DNA of 25,588 bases, from positions 1-25,588 of the forward strand of contig JAPLPI010000164.1 in assembly GCA_026400305.1 (NCBI GenBank), in the 5' to 3' direction. A model generated the notes under the pieces. It was not told the DNA's origin and did not search any database. It was given only the letters and a program-made list of their open reading frames with translations. The position numbers and the translations under genes are program-made. Below are positions 7,875 to 16,816 of this stretch, piece after piece (within the stretch, counting starts at the first letter, position 1; each line of letters begins with the position of its first letter). The stretch comes from Alphaproteobacteria bacterium. GTDB taxonomy: Bacteria > Pseudomonadota > Alphaproteobacteria > Micropepsales > Micropepsaceae.

Positions 7875-9367
7875 AAGGGCATCGGGCTTGCTGTCATCGC
7901 GCACCTGGATGTTGGCGTCGCGCTTCAGATCGCGCAGATAGCGCCGCGCCAGGGCGGCAATCTGGTTCTGGAACAGCTGGTCTTCCACCTGCTGGCGGGA
8001 GGGCATCACATAGGCGGTCTTGATCTCGATGCGCTTGTCGCAGCGTCCGATCAGTTCGATGCCGGCTTCGTCCTGGAACGGCATGGCTGCTTCACCCGGC
8101 TTGGAATTCTTCATGGCTTCCTGGATCTGCGGGCTGAGGTCGGACAGCTTGGCATCTCCCAGATCCATATAGACGCTGCCATTCATCTTGCCGTGCAGTT
8201 CGTCCAGCTGCTTGCAGCTCACATAATGCTGCTGGATCTGCACCGCTACCTTCATGATTTCTTCGATTTGCGGCTTTGGTGTACGCGGGTCGACCGGCAG
8301 CAGCAGGCGCGCCAGCGACAGGGTGCCGGCCGGGCCGATGGGACCGGTGGGCGCCTCGGCTATCTTGGTGCCCAGGGGCTCCTGGCGCTCGCGCAGGCCC
8401 AGCACGTAATAGCCGCCGGTGGAGCGTATTGGCCCGCTGATCGCGCCAACTTCCATCTTGCCTAGCGCGGTGTTCAGTTCCGGCGCCAGCTGGCCTTCAT
8501 TGATCCAGCCCATGTCGCCGCCGGTCGCCGCGGTGGGGTGCTGACTGAACTGGCGTGCTACGGCGGGAAATTGCGCGCCCTGCTGCAGCTGCTTTTCGAC
8601 TTCCTCGGCGTCCTTCTTGACCTTGGCATCCTGCTCGGAATTGTCGACGGGAAGAAAAATTTCCATCACACGATAGTGTGGCTTGTTGGCGCCATCGGCA
8701 TAGTGGGCCATTTCGGTTTTCACCATTTCGTCGGTGACGTTCACCCGATCACCATACTCATCCTGCACCGTTTTCTGCCAGGCGATCGACGCGGTGATCT
8801 GGGCGCGCAGCGCTTCCTCGCTGGCCCCGGCGTTGGTCAGGTTCTGGCGCAGCTGCTCGATGCTGAAATGATATTCCTGCATCATGGCGTTGAGACGCCG
8901 GTCGACCTCAACCGGGCTGACGGTGATCTTCTTTTTCACTGCTTCCTGCAGCTGGACCTTCTCGGCCTGCAGCTGTTCCATGATCTGGCCGCGCATGCGT
9001 GTCTTCTGCTCCGGCGTCAGCTGTGCCTGGGCGAAGCCGTTCAACGCCAGGTACAGCGAAACGCGTTGGCGCAGTTCGAAGTCGGAAATGGATTCGTCAT
9101 TGACGGTGGCGGTGATGAAATCGGAATCCGCGGCGGCCTTTTCAGCGGCCGCGTCGATCACGGCGGCATTGTTGTTCTTGGCTTCCTGTATGGGATCTCC
9201 ATTGGTATCCCGGGGCGCATCGGGCTTGCCCGTGCCGTCGGCTGCGGTGGCTGTGGGGGGCGCGTCCGCGCTGGGCGGAGTATCGCCAACCGGCTTGACG
9301 CCAGCGACGCGCCGCATCCGCCAGCCAGTATGGCAGCGCCCAGAAAAAGGGTGGTGGCAATTCTCAT
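7866..9367 (-). CDS. surA: SurA-like periplasmic peptidyl-prolyl isomerase/chaperone, frameshift near the signal peptide
   Basis: SurA escorts unfolded outer-membrane proteins, including LptD, through the periplasm. The main frame (9317-7866, 483 aa) has a Pro/Thr/Ala-rich linker, the SurA N domain (V-N-D-E-S-I-S-D-F-E-L-R-Q-R), and one clear parvulin domain (GGDMGWINEGQLAPEL, then S-G-P-I-R-S-T-G-G-Y-Y-V-L). After it comes a degenerate second domain and a C-terminal helix. This frame has no export signal. One base out of phase, ATG 9367 encodes a good signal peptide (MRIATTLFLGAAILAGG, then C-G-A-S-L-A). Restoring one base near 9300-9317 would join it to V-K-P-V-G-D-T-P-P, with a plausible cleavage after S-L-A. 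I therefore give the gene as 9367-7866 with a one-base loss, from error or mutation. It lies in the usual place between lptD and pdxA. Confidence 0.8.
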
Positions 9368-9434
9368 CGTCTGATCTTTGGCCGCAAAAGTGGGATCATA
9401 AAGGCGCTCCGCGTCTGTACGCTGACGCTGTCAT
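9364..9434 (-). other. two chained mini-ORFs upstream of surA
   Basis: On the minus strand, ATG 9434 (after AGGGGG) starts a 12-codon ORF, MTASAYRRGAPL. Its TGA (9398-9396) overlaps ATG 9399 of an 11-codon ORF, MIPLLRPKIRR, whose TGA (9366-9364) in turn overlaps the surA signal-peptide ATG at 9367. All junctions are ATGA. This could be a translationally coupled leader or chance. No function is claimed. Confidence 0.3.
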
Positions 9435-9453
9435 ACCCCCTTAATCTCCTGCT

Positions 9454-9481
9454 AAAATACGGAAAATCCCGGCGCAATCAA
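9454..9481 (-). promoter_or_regulatory. candidate surA promoter
   Basis: On the minus strand TTGATT (9481-9476) is followed after 16 bases by TATTTT (9459-9454), each matching four of six sigma70-type consensus bases. It lies in the AT-richer gap after lptD, about 85 bases before the surA signal-peptide ATG, so surA-pdxA-rsmA could be transcribed apart from lptF-G-D. Confidence 0.35.
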
Positions 9482-9535
9482 GGAAAACTGAGTAGTTGAG
9501 AAAACCCCTGGTCAAAAGCGGCTTTTAAGGCGCGC

Positions 9536-11692
9536 CTAGGGGTGGGCCAGGGCGAAAACATCCCGCGGGAACAGGGAGAAGGGCTGGATTGCGCTGTCCC
9601 CGGTCTTGAGGCTGAAGCGCAGAAGCATCGAGGTGGAGGGAGGAAGGCCCAAAATGATGTCCGAGGTGTATTTGCGCCGGTAGGCCAGCGAAATGGCCAG
9701 GCATTCATCCTCATAGCCCAGGCCATATTCGGTGTTCAGGAACTGGTTGTTGGTGATGTCGCGCTGGGCGGCCACGAATACCTGCCAGTTGCGCCACACA
9801 TTTACGTCCGCCTGGGCGTTGAATTCCTCGCGGCTGGTCAGGCCCAGGGCGATGACTTGGGGCGGCAGGTTCACGTAGCTGAACTGCAACGAGGAGCGGG
9901 CATAGCTTCCGGTTACATAAACTTCATGCCGGCGCACCGTTCCGTTTCCGCGGTCCACGTCCCAGCGGTCGGTGATGTCCAGATGCGGAAATTTGACCGA
10001 GAAGTTTCCCACCAGGTCCGATGACGTGCCGTTGTTACCGGAAAAGTCGGCGAACACGGGGTCCCGCTTGAGGCGATAGGTCTGACCGACCTGGGCCTCG
10101 ACCTTGCCGCCGGGAAACAGCGCTTCGGCCATGGCGCCGACATTGGCGCGCGGGCCGCTTTCGATCAGGTCGTAGCCGGGCACCTGGTTGAAGCTGAAGA
10201 CATTGTTGTCGTCGAACTCGAAGGCCTGGGAGTCCTCGATGCGCAAGCCCCGCGGATTGCCGCCATAGGGCTGGGCAATGACCTGGGCGATGGGCTGCAC
10301 GATATAGGAATGGCCGACGCTGCTGCCATTGGCGACAAAAGGCCAGCGCCAGTCCAGCGCGACATAGGCGGTGCCCCGTTCCAGCGTGGCGTCGGAGGTG
10401 CGAGGCGGACCGGAAACCGGATTGTCGAAGTGGTAGGCATCGCCGCGAGCGTCGGTCACGATGGTCCAGAGCTGGCCATTGTCCAGCACGAAAGGTTTCT
10501 TCCAGTTCAGCTCGCCGGTGATGCGCTGGTCGTTGCGCTGGTTCTGGGTCGGGATGTAGGACATCTCCAGCCGCGGCAGGACGAAGGGAATGCGCGAAGT
10601 GATGTCGGTGGAGCGCAGGCCCTGGAAGTAATAGCTGGTTAGTGCAAAACGCGAACGTCCGGGCGTGGCTTCAATGAAGGCGTCGTTGGTGAGCCGGTCC
10701 AGGAAGGAAATGTCGTAAAAGCGCATATAGGCGTTGTTGCTGGCCGCCGCCACGTCAAAGCCGGTGCGCGTATTCTGGCTGAGCATGAAACGGCCCGAGC
10801 CGAAGATGTGGCCGTAAGTCTGCGCGCCCGATGAGCCTGCCAAACCGCCATTGGGGTTGTAGGCGCCGCTGCCCTGGAGCCACATCCAGCTGTTGTTCCA
10901 GCGCTCGCGATATTCCATCTCCAGCACTTCGCCGCCCTTGGCGGAGAACATCGGCGCCACGGTCAGGTCCTGGCTGGGCGAGATCGCGACATAGATGGGT
11001 AGGCGAGTGAAGTAGCCGATCCTGGTGGAGTTTCCGACTTCCGGCGTAAGAAGCCCGGTGGCATAGCGCACCGTGGGATCGGACACCGAAAAGGCCGGCA
11101 GCCAGGCCACCGGCACGCCTTCGACGGAAATGGTGGCGCTCTTGAATTGCACCTTGTGCTTTTCCTGATCATAGACCACGCGCTTGGCCTTGACTTGCCA
11201 CAAGGGCGTGCGCTGGCCGGGATGGTTGCAAATCTTGCAGGGACTGTAGGCGGTGCGATTCGCGGTCACCCTGGTTCCGACGCGCCGGGCGCTGCGCGCC
11301 GCCAGCCGTCCGGTCTTGCCGATCAGGGAGCCGAATCCCGACAGTGCGCCGTCGCGCATATGATCAGTCAGCACAACATGGTCGGCGAAGGCGACGTTGC
11401 CCTTGGGGTCGGTGATGCTGACATGGCCGCGCGCCGTCACCTTGTCGTTTGTCTGGTCGTAATCTACCCGCTCGGCCAAGAGCGTGCGGCCGTCATCCGC
11501 GATCTCGACATGGCCGACGGCGGAAACCGTCTTGCTTTCGTTGTCATAGGTGACTTCATCCGCCTGCAGCAGCATGGGAGTATTCTTGGCCGGCTCCTTG
11601 ATGGTGCCGACATGCAGCTGCGCCGCCTGGGAGATCAGCGGGATCATGGCGCAGGCGCTCAGTAGGCCAAGGCGTAACCCGGTCGCGCGCAT
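9536..11692 (-). CDS. lptD: LPS-assembly protein LptD
   Basis: LptD is the outer-membrane beta-barrel that, with LptE, inserts lipopolysaccharide into the outer leaflet. The 718-aa protein starts with a signal peptide (hydrophobic core LGLLSACAMIPLI, cleavage near S-Q-A-A-Q). Next comes the periplasmic OstA/jelly-roll domain of short repeats (LLQADEVTYD, then V-G-H-V-E-I and A-R-G-H-V-S-I), followed by a long barrel region rich in aromatic and polar alternation. Cysteines are at 152 and 155 (S-P-C-K-I-C) and 664 (Y-E-D-E-C-L-A). E. coli instead has an adjacent C-terminal pair, so disulfide control must differ in detail. The ATG overlaps the lptG stop by one base (TGATG). Downstream, surA encodes the chaperone needed to fold such barrels. 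Confidence 0.94.
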   Translation of the reverse strand: MRATGLRLGLLSACAMIPLISQAAQLHVGTIKEPAKNTPMLLQADEVTYDNESKTVSAVGHVEIADDGRTLLAERVDYDQTNDKVTARGHVSITDPKGNVAFADHVVLTDHMRDGALSGFGSLIGKTGRLAARSARRVGTRVTANRTAYSPCKICNHPGQRTPLWQVKAKRVVYDQEKHKVQFKSATISVEGVPVAWLPAFSVSDPTVRYATGLLTPEVGNSTRIGYFTRLPIYVAISPSQDLTVAPMFSAKGGEVLEMEYRERWNNSWMWLQGSGAYNPNGGLAGSSGAQTYGHIFGSGRFMLSQNTRTGFDVAAASNNAYMRFYDISFLDRLTNDAFIEATPGRSRFALTSYYFQGLRSTDITSRIPFVLPRLEMSYIPTQNQRNDQRITGELNWKKPFVLDNGQLWTIVTDARGDAYHFDNPVSGPPRTSDATLERGTAYVALDWRWPFVANGSSVGHSYIVQPIAQVIAQPYGGNPRGLRIEDSQAFEFDDNNVFSFNQVPGYDLIESGPRANVGAMAEALFPGGKVEAQVGQTYRLKRDPVFADFSGNNGTSSDLVGNFSVKFPHLDITDRWDVDRGNGTVRRHEVYVTGSYARSSLQFSYVNLPPQVIALGLTSREEFNAQADVNVWRNWQVFVAAQRDITNNQFLNTEYGLGYEDECLAISLAYRRKYTSDIILGLPPSTSMLLRFSLKTGDSAIQPFSLFPRDVFALAHP

Positions 11693-12783
11693 CAGCCATC
11701 CTCCTGCGAGAAGACGAGCGTCATGCCGATCATGATGGAGGCCAGTGCCGGCGCCGTCGCCGCCAGAAGCAGCGGCACCGCGCCGGACCGGCCCAGCACG
11801 GTAGTCACGTCCTGGAAGAAATAGACGCCAAAGCCGCAGGCGGCGCTCAGCAGAATGACTTTCGCCACGCTGCCTTCACGTCTCAGGCGCAGCGAAAAGC
11901 TGGCCGCCATGAACACCATGGCTGCTAACAGGGCGGGCAGGGCATAGAGATTGTAGAGATAAAGCTGATAGCGCGACGCCGAGAAACCCGCGTCTTGGGC
12001 GGCGCGGATGTAACCGGGCAGGGCCCAGAAGGACAGTGCATCGGGCGTGGTGGAGCTTTCCACGATCTGTTCCGGCGTCAGGGTGGTTTGCAGAGCGTAG
12101 CTGTCATGATGCACGGGCGCGCCGCTGGTGCCCGACACGAACGCATCGTTCAAGGTCCAGACATGGTTGCCCAGTTGCGCCGACTTGGCTTCGATGCGGC
12201 CTTGGAACTTGTCGTTCTCGCCATAGAGCAGCACCAGCACATCTTCCAGATGCTCGCCCTGCTGGGCGACGCGCAGGGCATGGATCACCGATTGCTGGTG
12301 AACATCGCCTTGGCGCAACCACAGCCCGTTGATCGAGACCGAGAGCTGGCTTTCCTCGCCCTTGACGTAGCGCGCTTCCAGTCCTGCGAACTTGGAAAAC
12401 ATACGCGCCGAGATGGGTGTAAAAAGGGTGACGGCCGCGACGCCGATCAGCACCGAAACGGTAAGCGGCGGCAACAGGAAGTCCCAGGCCGAAACGCCGG
12501 CGGCGCGCGTCGCCACCAGTTCGCGCGAACGCGACAGGCGCACGAAGGTGAGCACCCCGCCCAGCAGGATGGCGAATGGCAGCATCTTCTGGCCTAAGTC
12601 AGGCAATTGCAGCACTGCCATGCCGATCGTCGTCGATGTCGAAACATTGTGCCCGGCGGTACGGTTCAGCAGGTCCACCACATCGATGGAAAACGCCAGT
12701 GCCAGGAACAGGGAATAGACTATCGTCACGCCCAGCAGGAACTGGATCGCCAGATAGCGGTAAAGGGTCCAGGACCAGCTCAT
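11692..12783 (-). CDS. lptG: LPS export permease LptG
   Basis: LptG pairs with LptF and the LptB ATPase in the inner membrane to extract LPS and push it onto the periplasmic bridge. The 363-aa protein begins SWTLYRYLAIQFLLG, typical of the family. It has three N-terminal membrane helices (about 12-34, 58-80, 98-120), a periplasmic beta-jelly-roll middle (about 125-265) and three C-terminal helices, ending in E-D-G. I chose ATG 12783 because it overlaps the lptF TGA as ATGA and gives the family N-terminus. A longer open frame reaches 12852 but lies inside lptF. The stop overlaps the lptD ATG. LptF and LptG are paralogues, and order and N-terminus decide which is which. Confidence 0.93.
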   Translation of the reverse strand: MSWSWTLYRYLAIQFLLGVTIVYSLFLALAFSIDVVDLLNRTAGHNVSTSTTIGMAVLQLPDLGQKMLPFAILLGGVLTFVRLSRSRELVATRAAGVSAWDFLLPPLTVSVLIGVAAVTLFTPISARMFSKFAGLEARYVKGEESQLSVSINGLWLRQGDVHQQSVIHALRVAQQGEHLEDVLVLLYGENDKFQGRIEAKSAQLGNHVWTLNDAFVSGTSGAPVHHDSYALQTTLTPEQIVESSTTPDALSFWALPGYIRAAQDAGFSASRYQLYLYNLYALPALLAAMVFMAASFSLRLRREGSVAKVILLSAACGFGVYFFQDVTTVLGRSGAVPLLLAATAPALASIMIGMTLVFSQEDG

Positions 12784-13964
12784 ACAGCCTGTACCTTGAA
12801 GCGTTCGCGCAGGGAGGAGAGCGAATAGCCTGCCAGCACCGCGATGGCGCACGCCGCGCCCAGCAGCGGCAAAAGATAGAAGGCGATGACCAGCGACGGA
12901 TTGTGCTGCGCTATGCCCATCACGCCGTAACCGGCAATGCGCAGGCCCGCCGCCGCCAAGCTGGCCACCGTCAGGCGCAAGGCGATGCTGCCGCGCTGGC
13001 GCTGGCCGCGCATCAACGCCGTCAGCGCGATCAGGGCAAAGGTCAGACAGTAAAGCGGCTGGGAAAGGCGGTCATGCGCCATGGCAAAAAACTGGTCGCG
13101 GATTTTTTTGGTGACGCCCTGGGTTTCAGGCGGCCACAATAGTTCGTTCAGGTAACGCTCATTAGCCTTGCGCAAGGCGTTGCGGGTCGGGGCGGCGAAC
13201 TGGTCCAGGTTCACTGTGTCGCGCTCGAAGTGCAGAACCTGGAGCTGCTTGCCGCCTTGCGCGCTTGTCTCGATGGTGCCGTCCAGCATGATCAGGCGCG
13301 TGCCGGCCGGCGTCTGGGCCAGGATGCCTTTCTCGGCGATGTAGGTGATGGGTCGCTTCCGGTCCTGGTTGTTGTGCACCAGGATGCCCCTGATCTCGCC
13401 ATTGTTGCTCAACTGGCGCAGGAAAACGGTCAGGCCGGGCGCGGCGGGATTGAATTCGCCTTCGTTAAGCAGTGCGCCTGCCATGTCCGCGCGGATATCC
13501 AGCATCTCGTCGTGCAAGGCCCGCTGTCCCGCCGGCATCAGATAGAGAACACAGGCGTAAGTCAGCGCCATGGTGATGGCGGCGCAGGCCAGCACGGGCG
13601 CTGCGAACTGGCGCAACGAATAGCCGGCGGACGCCATCACGATCAGCTCGCTGTCGCCCTGCAGGCGGTTTAAGGTGAAAAGAGCAGCGAAGAAAAAGGC
13701 GATCGGCATGATGATCACAAGCGGCGTCGGCAGCAGCAGCAGGATCAGGTAGAGGAAGGTGGTCGCCGACTGGCCGCGGTTGATGACCAGGTCCAGCAGC
13801 GGCAGGATCGAGACCAGCCAGATCACACTGGTCAGCAGCAGGGTCAGCACCGCCACCGGACCCAGCAGCTGGGTCAGGATATAGACGGACAGGCGGGGCG
13901 GGCGCAGCCACCCTGCTTTTCTGGCCCGTGACGCCTCTGGGCGCGGGTCTGACATGACCTTCAT
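12780..13964 (-). CDS. lptF: LPS export permease LptF
   Basis: LptF is the second permease subunit of the LptB2FG transporter. The protein (394 aa) has a basic N-terminal tail, helices at about 28-55, 68-92 and 118-140, a periplasmic domain with N-N-G-E-I-R-G-I-L-V-H-N-N-Q-D and I-A-E-K-G, and three C-terminal helices. L-Q-G-D-S-E-L-I-V-M-A-S-A-G-Y-S (about 100-115) is the conserved cytoplasmic coupling segment that contacts LptB. The start may be ATG 13964 (AAGG four bases upstream) or ATG 13955, and the sequence does not decide. It is the first gene of the operon, facing pepA across a 104-base gap. It is coupled to lptG by ATGA. Confidence 0.93.
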   Translation of the reverse strand: MKVMSDPRPEASRARKAGWLRPPRLSVYILTQLLGPVAVLTLLLTSVIWLVSILPLLDLVINRGQSATTFLYLILLLLPTPLVIIMPIAFFFAALFTLNRLQGDSELIVMASAGYSLRQFAAPVLACAAITMALTYACVLYLMPAGQRALHDEMLDIRADMAGALLNEGEFNPAAPGLTVFLRQLSNNGEIRGILVHNNQDRKRPITYIAEKGILAQTPAGTRLIMLDGTIETSAQGGKQLQVLHFERDTVNLDQFAAPTRNALRKANERYLNELLWPPETQGVTKKIRDQFFAMAHDRLSQPLYCLTFALIALTALMRGQRQRGSIALRLTVASLAAAGLRIAGYGVMGIAQHNPSLVIAFYLLPLLGAACAIAVLAGYSLSSLRERFKVQAV

Positions 13965-14068
13965 TGGCCTTGGGGCACCCTTGTTGGAGGTCGGCGCGGA
14001 TTCGACCTAAACTAGCATCAGAACTAGGATTTTCGCCAAAATACCCCGTCCTTGCCCGGAGATATAGC
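13965..14068. promoter_or_regulatory. lptF-pepA divergent intergenic region
   Basis: These 104 bases must hold promoters for both the leftward lpt operon and the rightward pepA-holC genes. For pepA a weak pair TTGGAG 13984-13989 / TAAACT 14008-14013 can be drawn. For lptF, TTGGCG read on the minus strand near 14037-14032 followed by TAGTTT-like bases. None is strong. CTAG occurs twice (14012-14015 and 14024-14027). GGAG at 14058-14061 is the pepA ribosome binding site. Confidence 0.3.
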
Positions 14069-15577
14069 ATGCAGATTTCCTTTGTTGCGCCCAGCAATGT
14101 CACAGCTCGTGAAGGGGGGGCCTGGGTGGTCGGGGCGGCGGAAGGCAGCGCCCTGCTGCCCGGGGCGGTCCGGCTGGACAAGGCCAGTGGCGGCGCCATC
14201 GCAAGGGCCCTGAAAGTCTCGCGCTTCAGCGGCAAGGTCGGCCAGATCCTGGAGGTGGTGGCGCCTGCCGGCATGGCGGTGTCGCGCCTGATACTGGCGG
14301 GACTGGGTAAGCCCGAACTGATGGACGAGAAGGGGCTGGAGACCTTGGGCGCGCAGTTCGTGGCCCGCCTGCATACGGTGGGCGAAAGCAGCGCGCGCAT
14401 CGAAGTCGATGTGCCGAAGGGTGCGAAGGTCGAGAAGGGCGAGATGGCGGCGCATCTGGCGTTCGGCGCCAAGTTAAAAAGTTACACATTCGACAAGTAC
14501 CGCACCCGCAATTTAGATGAGTATGAGAAGAAGCTGAAGAGGCTGCGCATCGTCACGCCGGAGGTGGCCGCGGCGAAGAAGGTCCATGCGGGTCTGGCGG
14601 CGGTGGCTGAAGGCATCTTCCTGGCGCGCGACCTAGTGAATGAGCCGCCCAATGTGTTGTACCCGGCCGAGTTTTCCCGCCGCGCCAGGGCGCAGCTGAC
14701 CAAGCTGGGCGTCAAGGTCGAAATCCTGGGCGATGCCGAAATGAAGAAGCAGGGCTTTGGTGCGCTGCTGGGCGTGGGCCAGGGCAGCGAGCGCGAAAGC
14801 CAGCTTGTCGTCATGCAGTGGAATGGCGGCAAGAAATCCGTTAAGCCGATCGCGCTGGTGGGCAAGGGCGTGTGTTTCGATTCCGGCGGGTTGTCGATCA
14901 AGGTCGGCGTCGGCATGCAGGGCATGAAGGGCGACATGGCGGGCGCCGCTGCCGTCACTGGCACCATGTTGGCGCTGGCGACGCGCAAGGCTAAGGTCAA
15001 TGCCGTGGGCGTGATCGGGCTGGTGGAGAATATGCCGGACGGCACCTCATTCCGCCCCGATGACGTGCTGACGTCTCTGTCAGGCCAGACCATTGAAGTC
15101 TTGAACACCGATGCTGAAGGCCGGTTGGTGCTGGCCGATGCACTGACCTACACGCAGCGCCGCTTCAAGCCCAAGGCGGTGATCGACCTGGCCACGCTGA
15201 CGGGCGCCATCGTGGCCACGCTGGGTTATGAACATGCCGGCGTTTTCTCTAACGACGACCAGATCGTGTCGCGCATCCAGGCGGCTGGCCGCTATACCGG
15301 CGAGCGGGTGTGGCAGCTGCCACTGGATCCCTTCTACGATAAGATGATCCGCTCCAAGATCGCCGACATGAAAAATATTGGCGGCGCCAATTCCGGTGCC
15401 ATCACCGCCGCTCAGTTCCTGTTGCGCTTCATCGAGAAGGATACGGTGTGGGCGCATCTGGATATCGCCGGGGTCGCCTGGCAGGACGGCGAGCAGAAGG
15501 TCACCATCCCCAGCTGGGGCACGGGTTGGGGCGTGCGATTGCTCAATCGGCTCATGAAAGAGCATTACGAAGCATGA
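14069..15577 (+). CDS. pepA: leucyl aminopeptidase PepA (M17)
   Basis: PepA is a hexameric, two-metal cytosolic aminopeptidase that removes N-terminal residues from peptides. In some bacteria it also binds DNA. The 502-aa protein has the variable N domain (1-165) and an M17 catalytic domain. The expected metal ligands and catalytic residues are Lys266 and Asp271 in GKGVCFDSGG, Lys278, Asp289 in M-K-G-D-M, and Asp348, Glu350 and Arg352 in the signature NTDAEGRL. The start is ATG 14069, seven bases after GGAG. The frame is open upstream to 13964, but that part reaches the lptF start and is unlike the family. The stop overlaps holC as ATGA. The pepA-holC pair is conserved widely in Proteobacteria. 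Confidence 0.96.
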   Translation: MQISFVAPSNVTAREGGAWVVGAAEGSALLPGAVRLDKASGGAIARALKVSRFSGKVGQILEVVAPAGMAVSRLILAGLGKPELMDEKGLETLGAQFVARLHTVGESSARIEVDVPKGAKVEKGEMAAHLAFGAKLKSYTFDKYRTRNLDEYEKKLKRLRIVTPEVAAAKKVHAGLAAVAEGIFLARDLVNEPPNVLYPAEFSRRARAQLTKLGVKVEILGDAEMKKQGFGALLGVGQGSERESQLVVMQWNGGKKSVKPIALVGKGVCFDSGGLSIKVGVGMQGMKGDMAGAAAVTGTMLALATRKAKVNAVGVIGLVENMPDGTSFRPDDVLTSLSGQTIEVLNTDAEGRLVLADALTYTQRRFKPKAVIDLATLTGAIVATLGYEHAGVFSNDDQIVSRIQAAGRYTGERVWQLPLDPFYDKMIRSKIADMKNIGGANSGAITAAQFLLRFIEKDTVWAHLDIAGVAWQDGEQKVTIPSWGTGWGVRLLNRLMKEHYEA

Positions 15578-16032
15578 CCGAGACGTTGTTCTATCATCTG
15601 GAGCGCCGCGCACTGGAAGAAGTGCTGCCGGGCATGGTGGAGAAGTCCCTCCAGCGCGGCTGGCTGGCGGTGATTCGCACGGATACGGCCGCGCGCTCCG
15701 ATGCGCTGGACACCTTGCTGTGGACCTATGACGACCAGAGCTTTCTGCCCCATGCCCAGGCCGGTGATGGTAATGCGGCGGGCCAGCCGGTTCTGATCAG
15801 TGTTGAAGAGGGCAATCCCAATTCCGCCCAGATCTTTTTTTATGTCGGCGGGGCACAGCCCAGCGACTGGACCGGCCTGTCCGATCTGGCTCGCGTGGTG
15901 ATGCTGTTTGACGGCCGCGATGAAGCGGCCCTTGCAGGCGCCCGCGCGGCATGGAAAGAGGCCAAGGCCGCCGGGCATGACGTGACCTACTGGAAGGAAA
16001 CGCCTTCCGGGAAATTCGAAAAACAGAACTGA
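15574..16032 (+). CDS. holC: DNA polymerase III chi subunit HolC
   Basis: HolC (chi) links the clamp loader to single-stranded DNA-binding protein in the replisome. The 152-aa protein has the family N-terminus (F-Y-H-L-E-R-R-A-L-E-E-V-L-P), the W-L-A-V-I-R segment, T-L-L-W-T-Y-D-D-Q-S-F-L-P-H, and the later V-M-L-F-D-G-R-D. Its ATG overlaps the pepA TGA. Length and motif order match alphaproteobacterial HolC. The TPR gene follows after 13 bases and probably belongs to the same transcript. Confidence 0.93.
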   Translation: MTETLFYHLERRALEEVLPGMVEKSLQRGWLAVIRTDTAARSDALDTLLWTYDDQSFLPHAQAGDGNAAGQPVLISVEEGNPNSAQIFFYVGGAQPSDWTGLSDLARVVMLFDGRDEAALAGARAAWKEAKAAGHDVTYWKETPSGKFEKQN

Positions 16033-16045
16033 ATCGGAAACCGAA

Positions 16046-16816
16046 TTGGGCTATTTCTCTCCCCTCAACATCGCGATCCTACTGATCGACCTGGCCATGG
16101 CCTGGCACGTGATCCGCAGCGGCCGTTCGCCCATGTGGGTCATGGGCATGGGGCTGGCGTCCTTTATCAATGTGCTGGCGCTGTTCGCCCTGTGGCTGGC
16201 CTATGTCGTGATGGCGGTGGTTCCGGATTTCCTGAACAGCCATGGCATGCGCAGCTTTGCGGGCAGCGTGGTGAAGGCGGCTGATCCGGGGCGCGGCTAC
16301 CGGGAGAAGAAGAAACAGGTCGAGCTGGTCGGCTCTGTCGATGCCAAGCGGGCGCTGGCCGAGGAAAGCGTCAAGCGCGGTTTCTTTGCCGAGGCGATCG
16401 AACTGTATGAAAGTGCCATGCAGGGGCCGCTGGGCGCCAGTGATCCTGCGTTGCTGAAGGGCCTGGGCCGCGCGCGCATGCTGGCTGGGCAGGGGGCCGA
16501 AGCCGAAGTGCTATTTGTGCAGCTGAAGCAGGAAGACCCGGCGGCTTTCGATGCCGATGCCGAGCTGGATTACGCCCGGGCGCTAGCGCTGCAGAACAAG
16601 AATGACGAAGCGATGGCGCAGTATGAAAAAGTGGTGGCCCACTATCCCGGCGAGGAAGCGCGCGCCCGTTTTGCTCTGTTGCTGGAAAGCATGGGCCAGA
16701 ATGACCGCGCCCAGGGGTTGTTCAGCGAGATCATCAAGTCGGTGAAGGGCGCGCCGGGCTACTACCGTTCCCGTCAGAAGGAATGGCTGTCTATAGCAAA
16801 ATCACACCTGCGCTGA
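16046..16816 (+). CDS. membrane-anchored tetratricopeptide repeat protein
   Basis: The 256-aa product has two N-terminal membrane helices (about 4-22 and 31-57) and a soluble part of helical pairs. At least three TPR-like units can be seen, including A-E-A-I-E-L-Y-E-S-A-M (about 117-127), A-E-A-E-V-L-F-V-Q-L (about 153-162) and D-E-A-M-A-Q-Y-E-K-V (about 188-197). The start is TTG 16046, the only start that keeps the first helix whole. ATG 16097 would cut it. A weak CGGAAA precedes it. Such proteins usually act as scaffolds at the membrane, and the partner is unknown. It converges on the MFS gene and overlaps its 3' end by 15 bases. Confidence 0.75.
   Translation: MGYFSPLNIAILLIDLAMAWHVIRSGRSPMWVMGMGLASFINVLALFALWLAYVVMAVVPDFLNSHGMRSFAGSVVKAADPGRGYREKKKQVELVGSVDAKRALAEESVKRGFFAEAIELYESAMQGPLGASDPALLKGLGRARMLAGQGAEAEVLFVQLKQEDPAAFDADAELDYARALALQNKNDEAMAQYEKVVAHYPGEEARARFALLLESMGQNDRAQGLFSEIIKSVKGAPGYYRSRQKEWLSIAKSHLR

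Noticed and set aside
9517..9531. AAAAGCCGCTTTT after lptD as a terminator
   Set aside because: The stem is at most five A/T-rich pairs with a tiny loop and no T run beyond it, too weak to call.
12784..12852. Longer LptG starting at 12852
   Set aside because: The extension lies inside lptF in another frame; the ATGA overlap at 12783 is the typical junction.
13964..14068. Longer PepA starting at 13964
   Set aside because: The added residues are not family-like, overlap the lptF start region, and ATG 14069 has GGAG at the right distance.
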